A stretch of 64,000 nt of DNA, taken from assembly GCA_029781825.1 (NCBI GenBank), contig JAKOVY010000110.1:41938-105937 (forward strand), written 5' to 3'. Both the position numbers and the translations under genes were made by a program. The notes beneath the pieces are model-generated. The model was not told the origin of the DNA and ran no database searches. It worked only from the letters and a program-made list of their open reading frames with translations. Below are positions 20,805 through 31,242 of the stretch, piece after piece (the stretch's first letter is position 1; the number at the start of each line of letters is the position of its first letter). Origin of the DNA: Bacillota bacterium (GTDB lineage: Bacteria; Bacillota; Syntrophomonadia; Syntrophomonadales; DTU052).

Positions 20805-21977
20805 ATGAATCGCTACTTGATGATTGGTACCTATGTGCCAATTAAGTGTGGGATTGCAACGTTCTCTAAGGATTTAAAGGATAGTCTTTGTTCCCGGGGT
20901 GAAGACGTAAGGATTGCGTCGGTGAGCGACTCCAAGTACCTTTATCCTTTCGAGGTGGTCTACTGGTTAAGCAAGGAGCGGCGTTCCGATTACACCGGGT
21001 GTGCCAGCTGGGTCAACAGGTCGCGTGACATCGATGTGGTTATAATTCAGCATGAGTACGGTATATATGGGGGAGAAGACGGCGAATTTATACTCGATTT
21101 TGCTGCCCGGCTCCAAAAGCCTATCATGCTTGTTGCTCATACAGTCCTTCCTCGACCATCAGCCCATCGCCAGGAGGTGTTTAATCGACTGGCGGGTTAT
21201 GCCACGGCTGTGGTGTGCATGACAAATCGGGCCCGGGACCTCTTGCTGGGACCGGTTTACAGCCTTCCGCCCAACAAGGTTCACGTTATTCCCCACGGCG
21301 TTCCCCAGTTCCAGGCCAAGGACCGGGATGTTCTAAAAGAACAGTATGGATACAAGGGACGACGCATAATTACCACCTTCGGCCTGATTGGGCCCGGGAA
21401 GGGCCTGGAAATAGGAATCAGGGCTTTGCGTCGGGTGGTTGACCGGTATCCTGACTGTCTGTATATCATTGCGGGCAGTACCCACCCCAATCTTCTTAAA
21501 CAGGAGGGGGAGAGGTACCGGGAAGAGGTTATGCGGCTGGTTTCCGAGCTGGGGATGGAAAACAATGTTGTGTTCATTAACCGCTTCCTGGATATGGAGG
21601 AATTGGGAGACTGCCTCTACATGACTGATGTATATCTAAGTCCGTATCCCACCCTTGATCAGGCTGTTTCCGGCACCCTGTCCTTTGCTGTTGGTTGCGG
21701 GAGAGCCACAGTGGCTACTCCTTATGAATACGCCCGTGAGCTTCTGGCAGAGGGGAGGGGTTTGGTGGCCAGGGATGCATCACCTGAGGCTCTGGCTGAG
21801 CTTCTGGATGCGGTACTGGGAGATCCTGAGTTCCAGGCTGCTTTGGAAGCGAAAGCCTGGGAATTTGGGAAGACCTTGACCTGGAACAGTGTTGCAGGTT
21901 ATTACAGCCGGGTAGCCGACGAGGCGATTATGCAATACGGGCTGGAACGTGTTCGGGGAGGAAAAGAACAGGCATGA
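20805..21977 (+). CDS. GT4-type glycosyltransferase
   Basis: 'MIGTYVPIKCGIATFSKDL', 'VVIIQHEYGIYGGEDGEF', 'FGLIGPGKGLEIGIRAL', 'LYIIAGSTHPN'. Confidence 0.85.
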   Translation: MNRYLMIGTYVPIKCGIATFSKDLKDSLCSRGEDVRIASVSDSKYLYPFEVVYWLSKERRSDYTGCASWVNRSRDIDVVIIQHEYGIYGGEDGEFILDFAARLQKPIMLVAHTVLPRPSAHRQEVFNRLAGYATAVVCMTNRARDLLLGPVYSLPPNKVHVIPHGVPQFQAKDRDVLKEQYGYKGRRIITTFGLIGPGKGLEIGIRALRRVVDRYPDCLYIIAGSTHPNLLKQEGERYREEVMRLVSELGMENNVVFINRFLDMEELGDCLYMTDVYLSPYPTLDQAVSGTLSFAVGCGRATVATPYEYARELLAEGRGLVARDASPEALAELLDAVLGDPEFQAALEAKAWEFGKTLTWNSVAGYYSRVADEAIMQYGLERVRGGKEQA

Positions 21978-22969
21978 ACTACAGCCATTTGGCGCGCCTG
22001 ACCTGTGATTACGGTATAATCCAGTTTGCGCCTCACGGCGAGCCCGATATAAACAGCGGGTGTACGACTGATGACAACGCCCGGGCCTTGCTGGTGGCGC
22101 TGAATATGGAGGGCTCTCAGCGTGAAGAATATGCCAGCCTTTACTGCGAGGCGCTGCAGAAAGCGTGGCGCCGGGGTGAGGGATGGCGCAACTGGTGGCT
22201 CCCCAACCGGGGATATGTCACCGATCTGGATTCGGAGGACAGCCAGGGCCGAGCCTTTATGGCCTGCTGTTTTGGGGCTGTTTCGGGATTGCCGGGGGTG
22301 TCGAAAGCCTGCCGGGAAATGGCTGCCGATGCCCTGTCGTTTATTGAGACTTTGGAGTTTCCTCGAAGCAATGCTTACGTCTTAATCGGTTGTACGGTCC
22401 TCGCCCGTGAATTGCCGGAGGATGACCGCCGGATATCCGGCATAATCCAACGTTGTGTTGAGCAGTTGACCGGCCTCTACCAGCGATATAATTCGCCCGG
22501 GTGGAGGTGGTTTGAGGACCGCATGACTTACTGCAATGCCATTCTCCCCCACGCCCTTTTTTCCTATTGCGGCATCAAGGCAGACAAGAAAGTGCAGGGT
22601 ATAGCCCGGGATTCACTGATGTTTCTGGGGGACAGCCTGCTGGCGAAGGGATACTTTACCCCTGTAGGTAACCGAGGGTGGTGGACAAAGGGCAAAAAGA
22701 TACCGCTTTTTGACCAGCAGCCGGTGGAAGCCGGTTCTATGATATTGGCCTGCCGCGAGGCTTTTCGCGTAACGGGGCAGAAGGACTTTCAATCCATGAT
22801 GGAGATCATCTGGGAGTGGTATCTGGGGAAAAACATCCATGATCTGCCCCTGATCAATTCTGAAACCGGGGGCTGTCACGATGGGTTAACCCCCGACGGA
22901 TTAAATCCCAACCAGGGAGCCGAGGCCTTGGTAACCATGCTGTTGTCAAATCAATTGCTGCATTCCTAA
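21974..22969 (+). CDS. Glycan-active protein of probable (alpha/alpha) toroid fold, translationally coupled to GT4
   Basis: 4-nt overlap with GT4; 'CTTDDNARALLVAL', 'GWRNWWLPN', helical repeats; family assignment uncertain. Confidence 0.55.
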   Translation: MNYSHLARLTCDYGIIQFAPHGEPDINSGCTTDDNARALLVALNMEGSQREEYASLYCEALQKAWRRGEGWRNWWLPNRGYVTDLDSEDSQGRAFMACCFGAVSGLPGVSKACREMAADALSFIETLEFPRSNAYVLIGCTVLARELPEDDRRISGIIQRCVEQLTGLYQRYNSPGWRWFEDRMTYCNAILPHALFSYCGIKADKKVQGIARDSLMFLGDSLLAKGYFTPVGNRGWWTKGKKIPLFDQQPVEAGSMILACREAFRVTGQKDFQSMMEIIWEWYLGKNIHDLPLINSETGGCHDGLTPDGLNPNQGAEALVTMLLSNQLLHS

Positions 22970-22979
22970 TCGGTTTATA

Positions 22980-25900
22980 TTATTCGCTTTCATAAACTGC
23001 TCCCCGGTATTTGCGTCTTATTTCTTCGGGGAGCAGGTCTCCAACCCTGCACGTTGCCATGCAGAGATGGGAGTCGGCGGCACCGTAGTATACCAGGAGC
23101 TCATCATCTTCGTACAGTAAATCTTTGTCTTCAGCCGGAACCGCTCCGCAGGTGAAGACTACGTTGCACACCCAGGCTTTGCCGGGAATGCCTATTTCAC
23201 ATTCCGTTTCGGGCGAAAGCACGGGATTGGGAGAACGGTAGAGAAGGCGTTCCGGATCGCGGGCATCAACCAGCATGACTCCCAGGCGATATACCCGATC
23301 CCTGTCCACGCCGTGGTAAATCATAAGCCACCCAAAGTCCGTTTTCAAGGGCTGGGTACCGGCACCGATCTTGACCGAATCCCACATACGCCCGGAACGG
23401 GGCCCCATGATAATGGAATGTCTTCCCCGAGGTGCCGGGAACTTGAGTTCATCCAGGTACGACACCCAGATACCGGGTTCTATGCGATGGTATATGACAT
23501 AGCGGCCTTTGATCTTCTCGGGAAAGAGAATCGCATCCTTATCCCATACATCTTCAAAGGCCAGGCCTTTCCTCTCCCACCGGTCGAACCTGCGGTTGAG
23601 GAAATCGTCAAGGGAGATGGCGGCGGCTGATACCTGAGCGATAACACCATCATAGGCCGTATACATCATATAGATGTAACCGTCGATTACCACGACCCGG
23701 GGGTCTTCAACCCCCTTTTTCTCCTTTGGACCCAGCGGGGTGTATACGGGGTATGGCAGTCGCTCCAGTACCCGGTAACCATCGGTTATCGCCAGACCTA
23801 TCCGGGATATTTCATCATCTCCATACGCCCGGTAAAGGATATAAACCCGGTCTTTAATGCGCAGGGAAGCGGCATTCAAAACATAGCGCGACTCCCAGAA
23901 ATGCTCTTTGATAGGTGATAATATCGGATTTCCCGGGTAGCGAACCAGGCTCTTGGTCGGGGGGAACGGATAGGTATCCTGGGAGACTGCGACCACATTC
24001 TCAGCTGTTGCTCCCAGCACCGCGGTCAGCAGATCCTCATTGGAACGGCCTTCGCCCACCAGTTGAATGGCCTGTTCATCAACCACCGCAGTGTCATAAC
24101 CAAGGGAGGAAAAGATCTCCTCCAGCAGGTCATGGTTAAACCATCGCTCTTCCACATGGCTGGACAGAGGGGTGGGCAATCCCTGGCCGCCTTTGTAGCT
24201 GTAGCTGGCCCAGGTCCAGGCGGAACAGGGAAGGAAGGTCCCATCGGCCAAGGTCTGGCTCAGCCCATAGGATTGCACCATCAGCTCCAGCATTTTGGCG
24301 GCGGACATCCGGCCGGAAGCCTTTAACCTGGCGACCAGTGCCTCAAAAAATCCGACCAGCAGACGGTGATTGGTGTTCTCCATAATATTGTTGACAGAGA
24401 AGGTGCCGGCCCGGTACCAACCTGCCAGGGAATTGCCGATCTTATCCCCCAGATTCCTGCGTTCGCGGACATAGATTCGCCATAAACGCGAGTAGTTGAC
24501 GGATATGGCTGCCTGGCGGACAACCGACAGGCAGTAACGGAGCCGGGGGTACCGACCGCCCACTCCTTTACTGAGCGGACTGGCCAATATCCGAGCTACC
24601 AGTATATTAAAGTTGGAGGTGGTGAGCAGCCGATACGAACCGTGCATGTCCTGATTTCCCAGGATCAGCGGTTTAAGATCAACCTCCTCCATATCTTCAG
24701 GACTTAAGTTTTCAAGAAGCCACTCCTGGGTCTGTTCGATGAACAGCTGGTTTTCCATCAGACCGGCCAGGCTCACGGCATCTCTTACATCCATATCGGC
24801 CACCAGTTTTTGGACATCATGATAACCCCGGGAGATGATCAGGTTCGAGGCGCGAAACTTAATGAGCATCTCCCGCAGGACATCGCTTTTGACCGCCAAT
24901 ACCCGGGGGAATGAAAAGAGATCGAAAATACCTTTGAGAAGCTGGTCAATCCCTTCTTCAGTGTAGAGATCACCAGGAAGGATTTCTTCCAGTATGTTTT
25001 CCAGGTCAGCCATAAACCCGGCCACACCGGCGACCAGTGCGCGTGAGTCCGCATCGCCGGGAAGGTTCAGCCCCTCGTGAACAAACTTGTTGAAACGGTC
25101 TTGATATCGGTTTTGCAATCGGGTAAATACTTCTTCGATCCGAACGGTCGCATTGCCGGGGCCGACAATGGTCTTGGGAAGTATAACCGGAACCCCGGGG
25201 ATGAATTCCATATAATGGGCCGGTACAATTACCGGTCGGGTATCAAGAGCCGCTTGCCGCCAATCCTCGGATAATCCTTCGCTCAGCATGTAGAACGCCT
25301 GTCTTTGCAGTTCTCTGGCCGCCTCGACCGCACCCGGCGGAAATGAATATTGCTCAATCGGGAGTTTATCCGGGGCTGTGAATGTGCCTGCGGTTGTTTC
25401 GGCCAAAAAACCGGCCATACGCCCGTTAAAGAGGGAAGTCAGGCTGATAAGAAGGTCATCAACCGGTATTTCCTTTTTAAAGGCATATGCCAGCAGGTAA
25501 TTATTGACCACGGCGGCCCACAGATGCGGCCCAAAGCTGAAGCGGCTGGTATAGAATTGAACTTCGTCTTTTAAGTGTTCGGCAATGTCCGAGGGGAGCA
25601 GGGAATCCAACAGATTACCGTATTGACTGCACCCGCTTTTGAAGGACCCGACCAGGTCAATGAATGAAAAAGCCGGATTCATTGGGACATCAGAAACGAA
25701 AGGCCGGCCGAAAACATCCAGGTGCTTTAGGATTTGAGGACGGTTTGACCAGTACTTATCATCCCGGGTTATGCACTCAAAAAGTGACAGGGCGTTATCC
25801 TTGAAGACAAGGTCCACCTTCTCCCGGGAAGGCCGCGCCAGTTTACTTTCAAGCTTTACCTCGCAGACGGCTTTGTTCCAACGCAGGGCTCGGGTTATGA

Positions 25901-26564
25901 GCCAGGGATCGATACCGTAGCCTCTAGTAGTATCAGTCCACAGTCTGATATCCTGGCAGTAGTTTTCCAGGAGGTCGTGGCTAACCGCATAAATTCCGCT
26001 GGTGGGATCGGTAACCCGAAAACCGTAAAACACTTCGAGAAGCGGTCCGGTAAAAAGCACGCCTACCGGGTCTTCCAGCTGATGTCGTTGAAAACATCCC
26101 AGAGCCAGGTCATAGTCTTTTTGAATCGGCAGAGCCAACCTCTTTACCCAATCCGGGCGGAAGCCCCGCCCATGTTCCTGCTTGAGATCTGCAGCCAGCA
26201 CTATCAAATCTGCTTCCAGGTAATTGGCGATCTCAATTAAGGCTCTGATGCTGGCGCCCCGGCCATTAATCCCCGGCGCCAATACGTATTCAAAATGCGG
26301 AATAGGAAGGTTTAATCTTTTAATGGCTTCCAATATATCACTGCCGGCAGGATCTCCGATACAGGCGATCATGGTGTTGGGGGATGGCAAGTTTTCCGGG
26401 TTGCTGCACAAAAGCTGCAGCATTTCCAGGAGCGAGGTCTTCTCGTTAAAAAATGGTATACCAACTACTGTGTCAATATGAGCAAATCCCTCGAGGAGGG
26501 GAATCAATTCGCGGACGGTCTCGCTGAAGTGCTTTTCAAAGCTGTTTAAGCTATTGCTGCACAT
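22980..26564 (-). CDS. Multidomain protein: N-terminal GT-A glycosyltransferase, ~550-aa middle region, C-terminal GH130 (mannoside phosphorylase-type) domain
   Basis: N-term 'VVGIPFFNEKTSLLEML...LIVLAADLKQEHG'; C-term 'RYPGNPILSP..FWESRYVLNAA', 'EDPRVVVIDGYIYMMYTAYDG', 'IYHGVDRDRVYRLGVMLVD' typical of GH130. Confidence 0.85.
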   Translation of the reverse strand: MCSNSLNSFEKHFSETVRELIPLLEGFAHIDTVVGIPFFNEKTSLLEMLQLLCSNPENLPSPNTMIACIGDPAGSDILEAIKRLNLPIPHFEYVLAPGINGRGASIRALIEIANYLEADLIVLAADLKQEHGRGFRPDWVKRLALPIQKDYDLALGCFQRHQLEDPVGVLFTGPLLEVFYGFRVTDPTSGIYAVSHDLLENYCQDIRLWTDTTRGYGIDPWLITRALRWNKAVCEVKLESKLARPSREKVDLVFKDNALSLFECITRDDKYWSNRPQILKHLDVFGRPFVSDVPMNPAFSFIDLVGSFKSGCSQYGNLLDSLLPSDIAEHLKDEVQFYTSRFSFGPHLWAAVVNNYLLAYAFKKEIPVDDLLISLTSLFNGRMAGFLAETTAGTFTAPDKLPIEQYSFPPGAVEAARELQRQAFYMLSEGLSEDWRQAALDTRPVIVPAHYMEFIPGVPVILPKTIVGPGNATVRIEEVFTRLQNRYQDRFNKFVHEGLNLPGDADSRALVAGVAGFMADLENILEEILPGDLYTEEGIDQLLKGIFDLFSFPRVLAVKSDVLREMLIKFRASNLIISRGYHDVQKLVADMDVRDAVSLAGLMENQLFIEQTQEWLLENLSPEDMEEVDLKPLILGNQDMHGSYRLLTTSNFNILVARILASPLSKGVGGRYPRLRYCLSVVRQAAISVNYSRLWRIYVRERRNLGDKIGNSLAGWYRAGTFSVNNIMENTNHRLLVGFFEALVARLKASGRMSAAKMLELMVQSYGLSQTLADGTFLPCSAWTWASYSYKGGQGLPTPLSSHVEERWFNHDLLEEIFSSLGYDTAVVDEQAIQLVGEGRSNEDLLTAVLGATAENVVAVSQDTYPFPPTKSLVRYPGNPILSPIKEHFWESRYVLNAASLRIKDRVYILYRAYGDDEISRIGLAITDGYRVLERLPYPVYTPLGPKEKKGVEDPRVVVIDGYIYMMYTAYDGVIAQVSAAAISLDDFLNRRFDRWERKGLAFEDVWDKDAILFPEKIKGRYVIYHRIEPGIWVSYLDELKFPAPRGRHSIIMGPRSGRMWDSVKIGAGTQPLKTDFGWLMIYHGVDRDRVYRLGVMLVDARDPERLLYRSPNPVLSPETECEIGIPGKAWVCNVVFTCGAVPAEDKDLLYEDDELLVYYGAADSHLCMATCRVGDLLPEEIRRKYRGAVYESE

Positions 26565-26926
26565 AGCAAACCTCCTTGAAGCACCTGCTGTGTTATGAGA
26601 TTACGTGTTTAAACTTTCCATTATTATAGTTAAATTTAACGGGCTTGGAAAGGCCGCCCAAGGGAGTTTAGGCCGATTTTTCAAGATTCTTGACTTTAGA
26701 TATCGGGTTTCACCTCCAATAAAGCAGGAACTCTACCATAGTTACGTTTCTCCAGGATTGTCTAGAAATGGCGCGCTCAGTTGCTTTTAAGCCGGCGGAA
26801 ATCTATAATTAAAGCAGTTTGAGTGCTAGAGGACATGCCAATTTGGCACGGTCAGCCACATATTAGGACGATCAATTGTGGGGCACCAAATTTCGCAGAT
26901 ACAATTTGAAACTGTTTTAAGGAGGT

Positions 26927-27718
26927 ATGTATGTGAATCTGAAGGAACTGTTTGATTTGTCCGGAAAAACTGCCATTGTTACCGGCGGCTCTGTTGGTCT
27001 TGGCAATCAGATGTGTCACGCCTTGGCCGAAGCGGGTGCCAATGTGGTTGTTGCCGCCCGTAAGGTAGAACGGTGTGAAGCCCTCGCCAATGAGCTGGTC
27101 AAGTACGGTATCAAGGCTCTTCCTGCCCGCTGCGACGTATCCAAGGGCGAGGAGATCGAAAACCTGGTAGACCTTACGTTGAAGGAGTTCGGCAAGGTAG
27201 ATATCCTGGTCAACAATGCGGGGGTCACCTGGGGTGCCGATTCCATGAACTTCCCCATGGACAGGTTCCGCTGGGTTTTCGAGGTTAACGTAATAGGTTT
27301 GTTCCATCTGAGCATGTTGTGTGCTCGCAGTATGAAAGAGATCGGTTACGGTAAGATAGTCAATATTGCTTCCATAGCCGGTTTGGGCGGGACTTTTCCC
27401 GAGGAGCAGGATACCGTTGCTTACAATGCAAGTAAAGCTGCGGTTATAAACCTGACCAAGGATCTGGCGGTCAAGTGGGGTCGTTACAACATCTATGTCA
27501 ACGCCATTCTCCCGGGCCCGTTCCCGACCCATATGACGGAGAGACACTGGCAAAACCTTGGCGGCGAACAAATCTTTTATGACAAAACTCCGCTGCGCAA
27601 GGTGGGCGGCCCGGATGATATGAAGGGAGCTGTAGTTTTCCTTTGCTCGAAAGCTTCCGACCATATTACCGGTCATTCCATACCCATCGATGGCGGTATG
27701 CACGCCCATATAGGGTAA
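26927..27718 (+). CDS. SDR-family NAD(P)-dependent oxidoreductase
   Basis: 'AIVTGGSVGLGNQM', 'VDILVNNAGVTWG', 'YNASKAAVINLTKDLAV'. Confidence 0.92.
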   Translation: MYVNLKELFDLSGKTAIVTGGSVGLGNQMCHALAEAGANVVVAARKVERCEALANELVKYGIKALPARCDVSKGEEIENLVDLTLKEFGKVDILVNNAGVTWGADSMNFPMDRFRWVFEVNVIGLFHLSMLCARSMKEIGYGKIVNIASIAGLGGTFPEEQDTVAYNASKAAVINLTKDLAVKWGRYNIYVNAILPGPFPTHMTERHWQNLGGEQIFYDKTPLRKVGGPDDMKGAVVFLCSKASDHITGHSIPIDGGMHAHIG

Positions 27719-27910
27719 TACCTGAGTGAAAGCAAATTTAATGCCGGCCTGACTCGAGATCAAGGCTGGGCGATAGTTTTCCGATCGGCATACTTAACCG
27801 AGCTGTTCCCATACCGTTAATATTTAACTATCACGCTCTTGGAGACGGTTACAGCGTTCATCCGGTATGGTAGCAGCTCATCAAATTCCAGCAGATAGGG
27901 GGCTGTTCAT

Positions 27911-28927
27911 ATGAAGGCTGTGGCCATCGATGGTAAATGTAAACTGAAGCTGATCGAAACCGAACAACCACAGGCAACCGATTCCAAACTGGTAATAAAG
28001 GTAGAAAGAACCGGTATCTGCGGTTCTGATATTCACATGTGGCATAATGGTACCCCGGTTGGTTTGATAATGGGGCACGAGTTTGGCGGGACTATAGCCG
28101 ACCCGGGCCCGGCCAAAGATCTGTTTAAAGTGGGGGATCGGGTAACCGCGCTTCCGGCCAACCCCTGCATGGAGTGCAAGTTCTGTAAGCGTCAGTTGTA
28201 TGCTGCCTGTGTCAAATACCTGGATGATGCACCCGGAATTACTACCCCGGGCGCATATGCCGAGTATATGCTGGCCAATCCGCTCATGGTACGCAAACTT
28301 CCCGATGGGATGTCCATGGAAGAAGGGGCTATGGTGGAACCCGCGGCAGTTGCCTTACGGGCTGTTCACCTCGGAAATGTGCAGCCGGGAGACCGGGTGC
28401 TGGTCGTAGGTGCCGGAATCATCGGGCTGTTGTGTGCGGCTTGGGCACGGATTTCCGGGGCGGCTTACGTAGCTCTGTCAGAGCTTAATCCGATCCGCAG
28501 GGAGAAGGCCCTGGCTTTTGGGGATGTGGACGAGGTGTTTGATGCCGGCGATCCCAAACTCCAGAAGAAGCTCCTGACGAGAACCGACGGCGGGTTTGAC
28601 AAGACTTTTGAGTGTGCGGGACCGGCTCCGGCGGTGCAGTCTGCCATAGGTGCAACCGGTTACGGGGGAACCGTGGTATTGGTCGGGGTGAACTATGATC
28701 TGGTTCCCATATACACTATGAGAGTTAACATGAGGGAGATCATGATTAAGGGTTCATACGGCTATTCCCCCGAAGAGTTTGACCAGTCCATTGATTACAT
28801 CGCACGCAAGGTTCTCAAAACTGAAAGGTTTGTTGATGATATGGTAAGTCTTGAGGAGCTGCAAAGCGCCTTTGAAAGACTTGATGATCCTAAAGGAGAC
28901 GCAGTAAAGATAATGGTTAAACAGTAA
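27911..28927 (+). CDS. Zinc-dependent medium-chain alcohol/polyol dehydrogenase
   Basis: 'TGICGSDIHMWHNG', 'GHEFGGTIAD', 'NPCMECKFCKRQLYAAC', 'VVGAGIIGLLC'. Confidence 0.92.
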   Translation: MKAVAIDGKCKLKLIETEQPQATDSKLVIKVERTGICGSDIHMWHNGTPVGLIMGHEFGGTIADPGPAKDLFKVGDRVTALPANPCMECKFCKRQLYAACVKYLDDAPGITTPGAYAEYMLANPLMVRKLPDGMSMEEGAMVEPAAVALRAVHLGNVQPGDRVLVVGAGIIGLLCAAWARISGAAYVALSELNPIRREKALAFGDVDEVFDAGDPKLQKKLLTRTDGGFDKTFECAGPAPAVQSAIGATGYGGTVVLVGVNYDLVPIYTMRVNMREIMIKGSYGYSPEEFDQSIDYIARKVLKTERFVDDMVSLEELQSAFERLDDPKGDAVKIMVKQ

Positions 28928-28964
28928 GGAATCATCCTTTTGTTAATGTTAAGAGATTAATTAA

Positions 28965-28992
28965 AAGCCGGGCCGTTTAATACGCCCGGCTT
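28965..28992. terminator. Bidirectional intrinsic terminator between convergent genes
   Basis: AAGCCGGGC-cgtttaatac-GCCCGGCTT between convergent ADH and sigma54 regulator. Confidence 0.8.
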
Positions 28993-29023
28993 AAATTTGG
29001 GGTTGGCTTCCACCAGCCCCTGC

Positions 29024-31186
29024 TTACTGTTCATCCCTGAGTTTTATTCCATATTTGGCAGCCTTGCGAACAATAGTCGGCTGGCTGACTCCCAGTTCCG
29101 CCGCCGCCTTCCTGGTAGAACCACAGCGGTCCAGGGCCTCCTGTATCAGACGATGCTCCACTTCCTCCACCGCGTTTTTCAAGGATGAATTAGGATCCAG
29201 ATTGAGAGTAATAAGATCCTGGGGTTCTGGAACCGGCAGTCCGACATCGGTAATTACGTCACCGGGGCAGGTTACTACCAGCCTCTCCATGAGGTTTTCC
29301 AGTTCTCTGACGTTACCCGGCCAATCATAGTTGATTAGGGCCTTAACGGCTTTCTCGTGCAGCCGCTTGTTGAAGCCGTATTTGTTATTAAACTTCTTAA
29401 GGTAAAACGCTGCCAGGAAAGGAATTTCCTCTTTTCTGACCCGCAATGGAGGAACATAGAGAGGAACTACGTTCAACCGGTAAAACAGGTCTCGTCTGAA
29501 CTCTTTGCGCAGAACCATCTCCCACAAATCGCGGTTGGTAGCGGCGATTAGGCGGACATCGATCTTAATCGGAGTCGTGCTCCCAATCCGGGTTATTTCC
29601 CGCTGCTGGATTACCCGCAGGAGTTTGCTCTGCAGGTGAAAAGGCAGATCGCCGATCTCATCAAGAAACAGGGTGCCCTGGTGAGCAATCTCGAATATAC
29701 CGGCTTTACCGTCTTTTTTTGCTCCGGTAAAGGCCCCGGGGACATAACCGAACAGCTCCGATTCCAGCAGGCTTTCGGGTATAGCGGCACAGTTAATGCT
29801 GATCAGGGGTTTGTCGCTTCTTAAGCTGTAACGGTGAATAGTCTTGGCGATGACCTCTTTGCCCACCCCGGATTCTCCTTGAATAAGAACGGTGGTGTCA
29901 ACCTGTCCCAGACGTATGCTGAGGTCAACCAGCTCTTTCATCTTCTGGCTGTGGATTACGTACTCATCACCAAGTTTGTATTTGTTCAGTTCCACCTGAA
30001 AATGCTTCGAAAGGTTTTCAGCCTGCTGCAGCTGCGAACGCAGAGTATTAAGTTCCGTAAAATCCCGTGCGTTGGCGACGACACGAACGATGTTGCCGGA
30101 ATCATCAAAGATGGGGTTGCCGGTGACCAGCAGGCTGGAACCGTTATTCAGCTCCTGAGATATGGTAACCCGTTCCTTGCGTTCCAGAACCGCCAAGATG
30201 GCTGACTGGCTTAATACCCCTTCTTCCACCAGTTCGCTGACGTGTCTGCCGATAAGTTTTTCGCTTGGTATCCCCGTAATCCGACAGTAGGCCTCATTGA
30301 CCCGTAAGGTTTTTCCCTCACCGTCGGTAACATATATGCCGTCGTAAGAGGAGTCAATAATGGCATCCAGCTCGTCTTTCATCCGTTTGGTAAAACTCAG
30401 TTCCTCCGATATCATTTCCAGTTCGGATATATCCTGCAAAACCGCTACGGCGCCGATAACCTTATTATTTGAGATTAAAGGGGTTCTATTGGAAATTAGC
30501 AAGCGGCCATTGAAAGTAAGTTTGCCCGATTCTTTTTGGCCAGTCATCAGAACCTCATTCAACCTGCTTTCCGGCACGATCGACATTACCGGCTTTCCTA
30601 CCGCCTGCTCCCGCGGGATTTGCAGCAGCTTTTCGGCAGCGGTGTTGAATAATACGATATTGCCTTCTTCATTGACGGAGATGAGGCCGTTGTGCATGGA
30701 ATCGATTATGGTGTAGAGTTCCTCTTTCAATTTCAAGACCGAACTGAAATAAGCTCGAATGGTATCGGACAGGGTCACCAGGCCTACTACCTTGCCCTTG
30801 TCCACCACTGGCAGGTTACCAACACTGACGGTAATGAGGGTGGAAACATCCTCGTCAGGACTGGTCACCACCGGATTGGTTCTCATCATTTTTCTCAGGG
30901 GATAGTCCAGTGAACGGCCTTTGAACAGCTCTCTCAAGACCAGGGTTTTGGTCACCAGTCCCACCAGGACGCCTTTATCATCCAGGATGGGAACGCCGTC
31001 AATCCTGCGATTGATGATGATATCCAGGCTGTCCTGAAGGGTATCGTTAACAGTCAGAGTCCACGGGTCCGGACGCATGAAGTCCCGCACCTTTAGTGAA
31101 CTTTTAACAATAATCGTAGTACCATCACGTATCAGATCATTGACTATTGATATCCAGGGGTCTTCTCTGACACAAGTCTTTTCCAT
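29024..31186 (-). CDS. Sigma-54-dependent transcriptional activator with N-terminal CBS pair and PAS domains
   Basis: '[11 protein letters not shown]', 'GAFTGA', '[10 protein letters not shown]', '[15 protein letters not shown]', C-terminal Fis HTH; CBS '[44 protein letters not shown]'; ATG at 31186 has RBS GGGAGGG. Confidence 0.92.
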   Translation of the reverse strand: MEKTCVREDPWISIVNDLIRDGTTIIVKSSLKVRDFMRPDPWTLTVNDTLQDSLDIIINRRIDGVPILDDKGVLVGLVTKTLVLRELFKGRSLDYPLRKMMRTNPVVTSPDEDVSTLITVSVGNLPVVDKGKVVGLVTLSDTIRAYFSSVLKLKEELYTIIDSMHNGLISVNEEGNIVLFNTAAEKLLQIPREQAVGKPVMSIVPESRLNEVLMTGQKESGKLTFNGRLLISNRTPLISNNKVIGAVAVLQDISELEMISEELSFTKRMKDELDAIIDSSYDGIYVTDGEGKTLRVNEAYCRITGIPSEKLIGRHVSELVEEGVLSQSAILAVLERKERVTISQELNNGSSLLVTGNPIFDDSGNIVRVVANARDFTELNTLRSQLQQAENLSKHFQVELNKYKLGDEYVIHSQKMKELVDLSIRLGQVDTTVLIQGESGVGKEVIAKTIHRYSLRSDKPLISINCAAIPESLLESELFGYVPGAFTGAKKDGKAGIFEIAHQGTLFLDEIGDLPFHLQSKLLRVIQQREITRIGSTTPIKIDVRLIAATNRDLWEMVLRKEFRRDLFYRLNVVPLYVPPLRVRKEEIPFLAAFYLKKFNNKYGFNKRLHEKAVKALINYDWPGNVRELENLMERLVVTCPGDVITDVGLPVPEPQDLITLNLDPNSSLKNAVEEVEHRLIQEALDRCGSTRKAAAELGVSQPTIVRKAAKYGIKLRDEQ

Positions 31187-31242
31187 CCGGATGCCCTCCC
31201 TTAAGCTGCCATACCGGTGGCGTTTCCGCTTAGTCGACATTG

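Noticed and set aside
26841-26860. TTGGCACG-like -24 sigma54 element upstream of the SDR gene
   Set aside because: The -12 position reads GCCA instead of TTGC and GG-N10-GC spacing fails.
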